NCBI GenBank assembly: GCA_910576995.1 | Contig: CAJTLC010000006.1 | Span: 1 to 64,000 of the forward strand | Direction of reading: 5' to 3' | DNA: 64,000 bases | From: an uncultured Ruminococcus sp. | GTDB taxonomy: Bacteria > Bacillota > Clostridia > Oscillospirales > Ruminococcaceae | Shown: positions 50,940 through 58,821 of the stretch, in pieces | Layout: the number at the start of each line of letters is the position of its first letter | How positions within the stretch are numbered: the first letter of the stretch is position 1 | Notes under the pieces: model-generated | Database searches by the model: none | What the model was told of the DNA's origin: nothing | The model's input: the letters and a program-made list of their open reading frames with translations, nothing else | Translations under genes and position numbers: made by a program

Positions 50940-50985
50940 TTCATAGGTGGAGTATGCTCGAAAAGACGTGTACTGAATCTATGAA
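50940..50985 (+). other. Nested inverted repeat in the TetR leader
   Basis: TTCATAG (50940-50946) and CTATGAA (50979-50985), with inner AGTA and TACT, about 40 bases downstream of the promoter. This is the size and place of a TetR autoregulatory operator or an RNA stem; neither can be told apart here. Confidence 0.4.
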
Positions 50986-51056
50986 TATTAAGATTAATTA
51001 AAAATCAGGTGAATATCAATGATAATAAAAGCCACAAAAGAAAGGAGAAAATCATT

Positions 51057-51635
51057 TTGTCAGGACTGACCAAGCAGGCAATACGCAATTCCTGCATAAA
51101 ACTTTTGAATGAGCGTCCATCAAACCGTCAGATCACAGTTAAAGATATTGTAGAGGACTGCGGCATAAACAGAAATTCTTTCTACTATCATTATCAGGAT
51201 CTTCCGTCTCTTGTAGAAGAAATAATTACCAAAGAAGCCGACTCTCTGATAAGAGATTTTCCACGGATAGACACTATAGAGGACGGTTTGAAAACGGCTG
51301 TTTCTTTTGCCTTGGAAAATAAAAAAATGATACTTCATCTATATCACTCCGCAAACCGCGAATTATATGAACAGTATCTTTGGCGTATCTGTCGTCATGT
51401 TGCCGAAGCTTACATAGACACAGCGTTTTCTGAATATATTATTTCTGATAACGATAAGAATACTATCACTCGTTTTCATCAATGCGAATGTTTCGGCATC
51501 ATTATGGATTGGGTAAGCAGCGGCATGAAAAGCGATATTCTGGAAAATATGCACAGACTATGTGAGATAAGAAAAGGCATGACGGAAGAAATGTTCCGAA
51601 GATGCGAAAAGGAATTTTCAGACAAAAATAAATAA
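51057..51635 (+). CDS. TetR/AcrR family regulator
   Basis: A 192-residue TetR regulator. The N-terminal helix-turn-helix reads ITVKDIVEDCGINRNSFYYHYQD, and the C-terminal ligand domain resembles the TetR_C_33/DhaS-like group. TTG at 51057 is taken as start because AAAGGAG ends nine bases upstream and the family sequence begins there (SGLTKQAIRNS); GTG at 51009 would add 16 charged residues and lacks a site. It precedes the DUF308 and MMPL genes and is the obvious candidate to control them. Confidence 0.9.
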   Translation: MSGLTKQAIRNSCIKLLNERPSNRQITVKDIVEDCGINRNSFYYHYQDLPSLVEEIITKEADSLIRDFPRIDTIEDGLKTAVSFALENKKMILHLYHSANRELYEQYLWRICRHVAEAYIDTAFSEYIISDNDKNTITRFHQCECFGIIMDWVSSGMKSDILENMHRLCEIRKGMTEEMFRRCEKEFSDKNK

Positions 51636-51649
51636 ATGCCCAAATTTTT

Positions 51650-51680
51650 AACAGACAGTTCATCCTGTCTGTTTTCTTTT
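51650..51680 (+). terminator. Terminator of the TetR gene
   Basis: Perfect 9-bp stem AACAGACAG/CTGTCTGTT (51650-51658 with 51665-51673) followed by TTCTTTT. Confidence 0.85.
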
Positions 51681-51704
51681 TGTCGATATCGTGGTATTAT
51701 TATC

Positions 51705-51802
51705 TCACGGGGATGAGGACGGCTCCTGAAGAAAAGCAGCTCCTCCGACGGTTTCGTCCGATTACCCGACAAAAATTTTAAAAGAAAGGATCGATCAGAG
51801 AT
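51705..51802 (+). promoter_or_regulatory. Structured leader of the DUF308-MMPL operon, possible riboswitch
   Basis: A G+C-rich, non-coding stretch in an A+T-rich setting, after the TetR terminator and a TATTAT box at 51695. Pairings include CGGG/CCCG (51708-51711 with 51765-51768), GAGG/CCTC (51715-51718 with 51742-51745), GACG/CGTC (51747-51750 with 51755-51758) and an alternative GGACG/CGTCC (51717-51721 with 51755-51759). The competing pairings suggest a switching RNA. I do not recognise the class. Confidence 0.4.
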
Positions 51803-52387
51803 ATGAACTACGAGCAGTACACAAAAGCCGCAAAAACAGGTTATATCGCAATGTCCGCTATTCTTGGCGTGATAGGTATAATGCTCATTGTCGTTCCGGA
51901 TTTTTCAGCGGTTCTGGCTGCAAGAATATGTGGAGGAACATTGGCTGCATTCGGCATATTCAAGCTTATCGGTTATTTTTCAAAAGATCTCTACCGCCTT
52001 GCATTTCAATACGATCTCGCATTCGGAATACTTCTTCTGAGTATCGGAGCAGTTATGCTGATACGTCCAGGTAAAGCAATACATTTTATATGTGCAATGA
52101 TGGGAGTGTATATTCTTGCCGACGGATTAATGAAAATACAGATTTCTATAGACGCCAAAAGATTCGGGCTGCGTTCGTGGGTGTATATACTTATTACAGC
52201 GCTTTTTGCCTGTATTGCGGGATTGCTGATGCTTTTCAGACCAGATAACGGCGCAAGAATACTTACCATACTCCTTGGTATATCTCTTCTGTCAGAAGGC
52301 GCTCTGAATCTGCTGACAGTAATAACAGCAGTAAAACTGCGGAAGAAAAACGTTATAGACGTAGATTTCACAGAAAATGATCAATAA
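51803..52387 (+). CDS. DUF308/HdeD-like membrane protein
   Basis: A 194-residue protein with about six membrane spans in the two-fold pattern of the DUF308 (HdeD) family, named for an acid-resistance protein of E. coli. The tail (VIDVDFTENDQ) is acidic. Role unknown; the operon suggests an envelope-stress or export function. AAAGGA precedes the ATG at some distance (12 bases). Confidence 0.8.
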   Translation: MNYEQYTKAAKTGYIAMSAILGVIGIMLIVVPDFSAVLAARICGGTLAAFGIFKLIGYFSKDLYRLAFQYDLAFGILLLSIGAVMLIRPGKAIHFICAMMGVYILADGLMKIQISIDAKRFGLRSWVYILITALFACIAGLLMLFRPDNGARILTILLGISLLSEGALNLLTVITAVKLRKKNVIDVDFTENDQ

Positions 52388-52407
52388 ATTATTATGGCAT
52401 ATTTCAT

Positions 52408-52456
52408 AACCTGCCCACATAAGAATCTTTGCGCACAATTTCCATGTGAACAGGTT
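52408..52456 (+). repeat. Short inverted repeat like family B ends
   Basis: AACCTGCCCACAT (52408-52420) and ATGTGAACAGGTT (52444-52456) pair at 11 of 13 positions. The inner ATGTGAACA matches the family B terminal repeat, so this may be a relic of that family; it lies just before the MMPL start. Confidence 0.45.
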
Positions 52457-52478
52457 CTCAAGAAAGGAAGAAATTAAT

Positions 52479-54593
52479 ATGAAATTTTCAAATGCGGTGG
52501 TAAAACATCGTGTGCTGATACTTATTATTGCCGTGGTTCTTATGATACCCTCCGTAATAGGTATGGCGAATACAAGAATAAATTACGATATGCTCGATTA
52601 TCTCCCCTCCGATATGGATACGGTACAAGGTCAGACGGAACTTCTGGAGGATTTCGGCAAAGGCGCGTTTTCATTCCTTGTAATCGAAGATATGGAAGAA
52701 AAGGATGTAGCGGCTCTGCGTGAAAAAATAGAACAAGTCGATCACGTCGAAACTGCTTTGTGGTATGATTCAATCTTTGATCTTTCAGTTCCCATGGAGC
52801 TTCTGCCCGATGAGATATATAGCGAGTTCAACGCAGACAATGCCACGATGATAGCCGTATTTTTCGATACGTCCACTTCCGACGACGCAACTATGGACGC
52901 GATACGGGAAATACGCAACCTTTCCGACAGACAGTGCTTCGTTTCGGGAATGTCGGCGATGGTCACCGATCTGAAAGATCTATGCGAACATGAAGAACCG
53001 ATATATGTAGCGATCGCCGTTGTACTTTCAGTAGCCGCAATGCTGATTTTCCTCGATAACTGGGCTATTCCTTTTGTTTTCCTTGCGAGTATAGGCATGA
53101 TGATACTGATGAATCTCGGTTCTAATATCTTCTTCGGCGAAACTTCGTACATCACCAAAGCGCTTTCAGCTGTATTGCAGCTTGCGGTCACGATGGACTA
53201 TTCAATATTCTTGTGGCACAGCTATCAGGAACAGCTTCACACATCAGATTCCAAAGAGACAGCAATGGCTGCCGCTATACGCGAAACCCTTTCAAGCGTT
53301 GTCGGCAGCTCGATAACCACAGTAGCAGGATTTATCGCGCTCTGCTTCATGTCGTTTACTCTTGGAAAAGATCTTGGAATAGTTATGGCGAAAGGCGTAA
53401 TATTTGGCGTCATAGGCTGCGTTACGGTCCTTCCGGCAATGATCCTTTTACTTGATAAATTCCTTGTAAAAACTCAGCACAGATCGCTTATCCCCGATAT
53501 GAAAAAAGTTTCCGCATTAATCATAAAAATATTCCCAATAAGCCTTATCTGCTTTGCTGTTGCGGTCGCTCCGGCTTATTACGGCTATAATAAAACCGAT
53601 AAAGAAGTTTACTACAATATAGGAGAAAGTCTCCCCGATGATATGGCATATGTTATTGCTAATACGAAACTTTCGGAAAAATTTGATATAGCTTCAACTC
53701 ATATGATACTGACCGACAGCAAAACCGCTCCGAAAGCGGTGCGAGCTATGATAGATGAAATGGAAGAGGTCGACGGAGTTAAATACGTACTCGGTCTGGA
53801 ATCCATCGTCGGACCGCTCGTTCCCGAAGAGATTCTTCCCGAATCGATAACGGAAATTCTGAAAAGCGATAAATGGGAACTTCTTCTCATAAATTCCGAA
53901 TACGGAGTAGCTACCGACGAAGTCAACGCTCAGCTTGACAGCCTTAATGGAATTCTTAAAAAATATGACAGCAGCGGACTTCTTATCGGCGAAGCGCCGT
54001 GTACAAAGGATATGATAGAGACTACGGCTCACGATTTCAAAGTCGTAAACGCCGTTTCCATAATTGCTATATTCCTGATAATCATGCTCGTTGAACGAAG
54101 CTTTTCACTCCCGTTCATTCTTATTGCAGTTATTGAACTTGCTATCTTCATCAATCTTGGACTTCCGCATTATATGGGGCAATCTCTTCCGTTCATCGCG
54201 CCTATCTGCATAAGCACAATTCAACTCGGCGCGACTGTCGATTATGCTATTCTCATGACCACACGTTACAAATCGGAACGAATTCTCGGAAACGATAAGA
54301 AAACCGCCGTTCATACGGCTCTTTCAACTTCTATACCGTCAATCATCGTAAGCGGAATGGGATTGTTTGCAGCAACATTCGGAGTCGCGGTATATTCAGA
54401 TATTGATATGATCAGTTCCATGTGTATGCTCATGGCAAGAGGCGCTGTGATCAGTATGATACTTGTTACGATCATGCTTCCTGCATGGCTTATGCTGTGC
54501 GACAAGATCGTATGCGCCACAACCGTAAATATGAGACAAAAAACTTCTTCAGAAAATTCACATTTCATGATAAATCGGAGGGTATTAAAATGA
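52479..54593 (+). CDS. MMPL family RND transporter
   Basis: A 704-residue MMPL-type RND protein: a first span (about 10-30), a large outer loop, five spans, then the same layout repeated (12 spans in all). Two related segments, VTMDYSIFLWHSYQEQL and ATVDYAILMTTRYKSE, hold the Asp-Tyr pairs of the proton path. Relatives move lipids or other envelope compounds. ATG at 52479 is chosen for AAAGGA upstream. Its stop overlaps the next start (ATGA), showing close coupling with the YhgE-like protein. Confidence 0.92.
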   Translation: MKFSNAVVKHRVLILIIAVVLMIPSVIGMANTRINYDMLDYLPSDMDTVQGQTELLEDFGKGAFSFLVIEDMEEKDVAALREKIEQVDHVETALWYDSIFDLSVPMELLPDEIYSEFNADNATMIAVFFDTSTSDDATMDAIREIRNLSDRQCFVSGMSAMVTDLKDLCEHEEPIYVAIAVVLSVAAMLIFLDNWAIPFVFLASIGMMILMNLGSNIFFGETSYITKALSAVLQLAVTMDYSIFLWHSYQEQLHTSDSKETAMAAAIRETLSSVVGSSITTVAGFIALCFMSFTLGKDLGIVMAKGVIFGVIGCVTVLPAMILLLDKFLVKTQHRSLIPDMKKVSALIIKIFPISLICFAVAVAPAYYGYNKTDKEVYYNIGESLPDDMAYVIANTKLSEKFDIASTHMILTDSKTAPKAVRAMIDEMEEVDGVKYVLGLESIVGPLVPEEILPESITEILKSDKWELLLINSEYGVATDEVNAQLDSLNGILKKYDSSGLLIGEAPCTKDMIETTAHDFKVVNAVSIIAIFLIIMLVERSFSLPFILIAVIELAIFINLGLPHYMGQSLPFIAPICISTIQLGATVDYAILMTTRYKSERILGNDKKTAVHTALSTSIPSIIVSGMGLFAATFGVAVYSDIDMISSMCMLMARGAVISMILVTIMLPAWLMLCDKIVCATTVNMRQKTSSENSHFMINRRVLK

Positions 54594-56638
54594 ATAATAC
54601 ATCTAAAAAAATTATATCCATTCTTCTTTGCGCGTCCCTTATTACAGGCACGATCGGAGCAGGAATCTACTCTATCGCAAGCGCGAAAAATGAAAGTCCG
54701 TCAATTTCCGAAAACATAACCGTTAAAAAGGAAAAGGCTAAAAAAGATACCAAAAACGCCGAGAAAAACGAAACCGTCTACGTTCTTTCGAGAGCTGACG
54801 GAAGCGTGCAGAAAATCATTGTAAGCGACTGGCTGAAAAATATGTCTTCCGCTAAGAATATAACAGACGCTTCTTCGCTTCTGGATATCGAAAACGTCAA
54901 GGGAGATGAATCTTACACAGTCGACGACGATTCCGTTGTATGGGACGCTGATGGTCAGGATATCTACTATCGAGGTTCTTCTTCCGCGGAACTTCCTGTC
55001 GGAATCAAAATAAGCTATACACTCGACGGCAAGGAAATTTCTCCCGAATCTCTGGCTGGAAAAAGCGGAAAGATCACTATTCGTTTTGACTATACAAACT
55101 CCGCTTACGAAATGAAAAAGATCAACGGCAAAGAAGAAAAAATATTCGTTCCGTTTGCAATGCTTACAGGAATAATTCTTGACGACGATATTTTCAGAAA
55201 TGTTGAAGTTACCAACGGAAAATTGATCAACGACGGCATGAGAAGCGTTGTTGCAGGAGCGGCGTTCCCGGGGCTTCAGGAAAGCCTTGGTCTTGATAAA
55301 AACGATCTGGAAATTCCCGAATATATTGAAATAACCGCCGATGTTACGGATTTCAGAATGGGAATGACAGCCACAATAGCTACAAATGAGATCTTCAATG
55401 AGATCAATACCGATAAACTTGATTCCGACGATGAACTCAGTGATTCGCTTTCAGAACTTACAGAAGCAATGACAAGGCTTGAGGACGGTTCTTCCGCATT
55501 GTATGATGGATTGTGCGAACTTCTTGAAAAATCGGACGATCTCGTAAAGGGCGCCAATCAGCTTGCGGACGGCTCCAAAAAGCTTGCAGACGGCACGAAA
55601 TCGCTTAGCAGCGGCGCTTCGGAATTGCAGTCGGGAGCAGCGCAGCTTAACAGCGGTTTACAGACTATCGTGAAAAATAACGATTCTCTGAACGGCGGTG
55701 CAAAACAGGTTTTTGATACGCTTCTTGCAGCAGCAAATTCTCAGATCAGCGCATCAGGTCTGGATGTTCCGGCTCTTACTGTTGAAAATTACGGCAGCAT
55801 TCTTGACGGCGCTATCGCCTCTCTCGACAGCACAAATGTTTATAACCAAGCTTTGTCTCAGGTTACAGAAGCTGTAAACGCTCAAAAAGATTACATTTGC
55901 ACTCAAGTTGAAGCAGCAGTTCGTCAGCAGGTCAGCGTTCAGGTGAGAGAGACTGTTATACAGCAGATGAAAGCTAAGGGCATGACAGACGAAATGCTTC
56001 AAAGCGACGAAATTCAGAATCAAATAACGGCTCTCACCGAAAAAAACACCAACGAGCAGATGCAGTCTGCTGAAATAAAGGCAGCTATAGATGAACAAGT
56101 CGGGTTGCAGATACAGAAAGCTATTTCGGAAAATATGGCTTCCGACGAGGTTCAGAGCAAACTTTCCGCGGCTTCGGCAGGCGCGCAGTCGCTTATTTCA
56201 CTGAAGTCTCAGCTTGACAGTTACAATGCATTCTACATCGGGCTTCGCACGTACACGGACGGAGTTTCTCAGGCGGCTACCGGAGCGTCAAAGCTTTCAA
56301 GCGGCGTATCTTCAGTTAAATCAGGTGCAGATCAGCTGAACAAGGGCGCAGGCGAATTGAACAGCGGTATCAAAAAAATGCAGGACGGAATTCCTGCGCT
56401 TATCGACGGAATAAAAAAACTCCGCGACGGTTCATTGCAGCTTAAAGACGGCTTGAATGAATTTGATGAAAAAGGCGTCAGCAAGATAGTAAAGGCGTTC
56501 GACGGCGATCTTGCCGGTCTTACGGAACGCATGAAAGCCTTAAAATCTGTATCGCAAAATTATAAAGCGTTCAGCGGTATTTCAGACGATATGGACGGTC
56601 AAGTCAAATTCTTCTTCCGCACGGATGCTGTTGAATAA
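54590..56638 (+). CDS. Secreted YhgE/Pip-like coiled-coil protein, MMPL partner
   Basis: A 682-residue protein with a signal peptide or N-terminal anchor (about 1-30), a beta-rich region (about 55-270), then long coiled-coil repeats of the LxxGxxxLxxG type (SQLADGSKKLADGTKSLSSGASEL and again near the end) as in YhgE/Pip phage-infection proteins. Unlike those it lacks the C-terminal membrane spans, ending in a soluble segment. GGAGG stands before the ATG at 54590, which overlaps the MMPL stop. It probably works with the MMPL transporter at the cell surface; function unknown. Confidence 0.8.
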   Translation: MNNTSKKIISILLCASLITGTIGAGIYSIASAKNESPSISENITVKKEKAKKDTKNAEKNETVYVLSRADGSVQKIIVSDWLKNMSSAKNITDASSLLDIENVKGDESYTVDDDSVVWDADGQDIYYRGSSSAELPVGIKISYTLDGKEISPESLAGKSGKITIRFDYTNSAYEMKKINGKEEKIFVPFAMLTGIILDDDIFRNVEVTNGKLINDGMRSVVAGAAFPGLQESLGLDKNDLEIPEYIEITADVTDFRMGMTATIATNEIFNEINTDKLDSDDELSDSLSELTEAMTRLEDGSSALYDGLCELLEKSDDLVKGANQLADGSKKLADGTKSLSSGASELQSGAAQLNSGLQTIVKNNDSLNGGAKQVFDTLLAAANSQISASGLDVPALTVENYGSILDGAIASLDSTNVYNQALSQVTEAVNAQKDYICTQVEAAVRQQVSVQVRETVIQQMKAKGMTDEMLQSDEIQNQITALTEKNTNEQMQSAEIKAAIDEQVGLQIQKAISENMASDEVQSKLSAASAGAQSLISLKSQLDSYNAFYIGLRTYTDGVSQAATGASKLSSGVSSVKSGADQLNKGAGELNSGIKKMQDGIPALIDGIKKLRDGSLQLKDGLNEFDEKGVSKIVKAFDGDLAGLTERMKALKSVSQNYKAFSGISDDMDGQVKFFFRTDAVE

Positions 56639-56641
56639 TAC

Positions 56642-56857
56642 TAGAGCGTGTTCACATAAAAATAAAATGCACGTCTTTTCGGCAAATTTTGGCGACTACT
56701 GCGTTGAAAATATTTGACGGGCGTCAGCCCGCCTACATATTTTCGCCTTGTATTCGCCAAAATTATGCTCGAAAATTACGCAGATAACAAAATCTTTGAT
56801 TTTGCTCATCTGCGTATGCTTTAGTACCGCACATTTATTTTATGTGAACACGCTCTA
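56642..56857 (+). repeat. Repeat family B, complete copy (MITE-like)
   Basis: A 216-base non-coding element. Its ends, TAGAGCGTGTTCACATAAAA and the reverse complement of TTTTATGTGAACACGCTCTA, match over 20 bases. Inside are palindromes CGGGCGTCAGCCCG and CAAAATCTTTGATTTTG. The outermost bases are TA at both ends, as for TA-targeting elements. It sits between the operon's stop at 56638 and its terminator at 56865. No open frame. Confidence 0.9.
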
Positions 56858-56864
56858 ATATAAC

Positions 56865-56910
56865 AAAAGTGCAGTCTTATTCATCGTTCGGCTGCACTTT
56901 TTTATTTTTT
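56865..56910 (+). terminator. Terminator of the MMPL operon
   Basis: Stem AAAAGTGCAG/CTGCACTTTT (56865-56874 with 56892-56901) followed by T-rich sequence. It lies after repeat B, which seems to have been inserted between it and the last gene. Confidence 0.8.
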
Positions 56911-57003
56911 CTATACTGAAAGTAAATTGTATGAAATTAATTATCAATACATACTTTTTTAACTTTTTATACCTATAAATTTAATATTTATATTGGTTCA
57001 ATA

Positions 57004-57012
57004 TGGTATAAT
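57004..57012 (+). promoter_or_regulatory. Extended -10 of the tar locus
   Basis: TGGTATAAT at 57004-57012, an extended -10 box about 70 bases before the tarI start. No good -35 hexamer is seen. Confidence 0.55.
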
Positions 57013-57080
57013 AATTAGTATATGTAATTGGAATTTGCAGTTTTTGCGTCGAAACAATTTCTAAAAAAGGCGGGAATATT

Positions 57081-57803
57081 ATGGTATTTGGTGCGATTTT
57101 AGCAGGAGGAAAAGGTTCTCGTATGGGTAATTATACGGTTCCGAAACAGTTTTTGCCGGCAGGAGGCAAGCCGATCATCGTTCATGTAATAGAGAAATTT
57201 CTGGTTCATCCGGAAATAGATCATATTATAGTCGGCGTTAATCCAGAATGGCAGCAGCATATGAACGATCTTATCGAAAGATATTTGCCAAACATAGAAA
57301 AGCTGACAGTCGTTGCGGGTGGAACTGACCGAAACAGCACTATAGCCGGCATAATAACCGAAATCAGAAAAATAAGCGGCGGCGACGATGATATAGTTGT
57401 CACTCATGACGCCGTTCGCCCGTTCGTAACGCTGAAAATGATTTCCGATAATATCAGGATCGCAAGGGAACACGGCGTCTGCGATACCGTTATTCCGGCA
57501 ACAGATACTATTGTTTATTCCGAAAATCATGAGTATATCACTGACGTTCCGGTGAGAAGCAATACCTATCAGGGACAGACTCCTCAGAGTTTCCGCATAA
57601 AACTTTTTGAGGAAGTATACGGCGCAATGACCGAAGAGGAATTGAAGATCGTGACAGACGCCTGCAAAATGTTCATGCTTAAAGGGTATCCCGTTTATCT
57701 TGCGGAAGGACACGTTTCAAATTTTAAAGTAACTTATCCGGAGGATTACAAAATGGCTCAAGTATTCCTCGGAGACGCGATCGGAGAGAACGATAATGAT
57801 TAA
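57081..57803 (+). CDS. Ribitol-5-phosphate/MEP cytidylyltransferase, TarI-like
   Basis: A 240-residue IspD/TarI family cytidylyltransferase. The CTP loop AGGKGSRMG (about residues 9-17), HDAVRPF, and YQGQTPQSF are present. The YQGQTPQSF form and the TarJ-like gene overlapping its end point to TarI, which makes CDP-ribitol for teichoic acid, rather than IspD of isoprenoid synthesis. Either reaction joins CMP from CTP to a pentitol-type phosphate. GGCGGG precedes the ATG. Confidence 0.85.
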   Translation: MVFGAILAGGKGSRMGNYTVPKQFLPAGGKPIIVHVIEKFLVHPEIDHIIVGVNPEWQQHMNDLIERYLPNIEKLTVVAGGTDRNSTIAGIITEIRKISGGDDDIVVTHDAVRPFVTLKMISDNIRIAREHGVCDTVIPATDTIVYSENHEYITDVPVRSNTYQGQTPQSFRIKLFEEVYGAMTEEELKIVTDACKMFMLKGYPVYLAEGHVSNFKVTYPEDYKMAQVFLGDAIGENDND

Positions 57804-58818
57804 TCATCAGTACAAATTAACAAGTCCGCTTCTGATCGAGAGACAATGCGAAAATATTCCGCTGGATCAAAAGAATCGCCTTATCGTGCGTCCTACGCAT
57901 CTTTCGGTCTGCAAAGCCGATATGAGATACTATTTCGGTCAGCGAAATGCAGATGTGCTGAAACAGCGCTTGCCTATGGTTCTTATACACGAAGCCTGTG
58001 GTGAAGTTATATACGATTCAGAAAATCGGTTCGAGAGGAACAGCAGAGTAGTTCTTCTTCCGAATATCGGCGGCAGCGATAAATTTTATATGGAAAACTA
58101 TCGTCTGGATTCGGTTTTTCGCTCCAGTAAAGCCGATGGATTTATGCAGGAAATGATATCTATGGATTACAATCATGTAGTTCCATATACGAAAAAAAAT
58201 TATGACAACGTATTTGCATTCACGGAATTCATCAGCGTAGGTATACACGCGGTCAACAGTTTTCTCGAATCCTCTCACTCCAGAAAAAATAAAATCTGCG
58301 TTTTCGGCGACGGCGCGCTTTCATACGTTGTTTGCAGCATTCTGAAAAACAAGCTGAAAGGCGCTAAAATCGCCGTAATGGGTATAAACCCCGTAAAATT
58401 GCAATATTTTAATTTTGTCGACGAAGTTATAAATATAAGCAGGCGAAGTAAATTCCACGATTACGACCACGCTTTCGAATGCGTCGGCGGCAGCGCAAGC
58501 GGAACGGCTATTAATCAGATAATCGATATTATCGCACCGCAAGGCACTATAATGATACTGGGCGTCAGCGAGGAAAATGTCGCGCTGAATACGCGTATGA
58601 TTCTGGAAAAAGGACTGACCGTAATGGGCAGAAGCCGTTCACGCCGCGAGGATTTCATTGAAGCTGTTCATCTCATCGAAAACGATAGGATTTTCGCGTC
58701 GAGAATGAAGCAAATGATCTCGGCAGAGGTTGATGTTTTTTCCGTAAACGATATCGTAAAAGCCTTTGATCTCGCGAAAACTTCCGATTTCAAGGTCGTA
58801 ATGCGCTGGTGTATTTAA
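57796..58818 (+). CDS. Zinc-type alcohol dehydrogenase, TarJ-like ribulose-5-phosphate reductase
   Basis: A 340-residue medium-chain dehydrogenase. VRPTHLSVCKADMRYYFGQR near the start is typical of TarJ, and the metal-site region IHEACGEV and the nucleotide-binding FGDGALSYVV follow. TarJ reduces ribulose 5-phosphate to ribitol 5-phosphate with NADPH, feeding TarI; the two overlap by eight bases, as expected for partner enzymes. No zinc ligands beyond Cys and His can be certified here. Confidence 0.85.
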   Translation: MINHQYKLTSPLLIERQCENIPLDQKNRLIVRPTHLSVCKADMRYYFGQRNADVLKQRLPMVLIHEACGEVIYDSENRFERNSRVVLLPNIGGSDKFYMENYRLDSVFRSSKADGFMQEMISMDYNHVVPYTKKNYDNVFAFTEFISVGIHAVNSFLESSHSRKNKICVFGDGALSYVVCSILKNKLKGAKIAVMGINPVKLQYFNFVDEVINISRRSKFHDYDHAFECVGGSASGTAINQIIDIIAPQGTIMILGVSEENVALNTRMILEKGLTVMGRSRSRREDFIEAVHLIENDRIFASRMKQMISAEVDVFSVNDIVKAFDLAKTSDFKVVMRWCI

Positions 58819-58821
58819 ATT

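Noticed and set aside
56642..56857. Family B element as a terminator or small RNA gene
   Set aside because: It has matched 20-base ends and a real terminator follows at 56865, so a mobile element explains it better.
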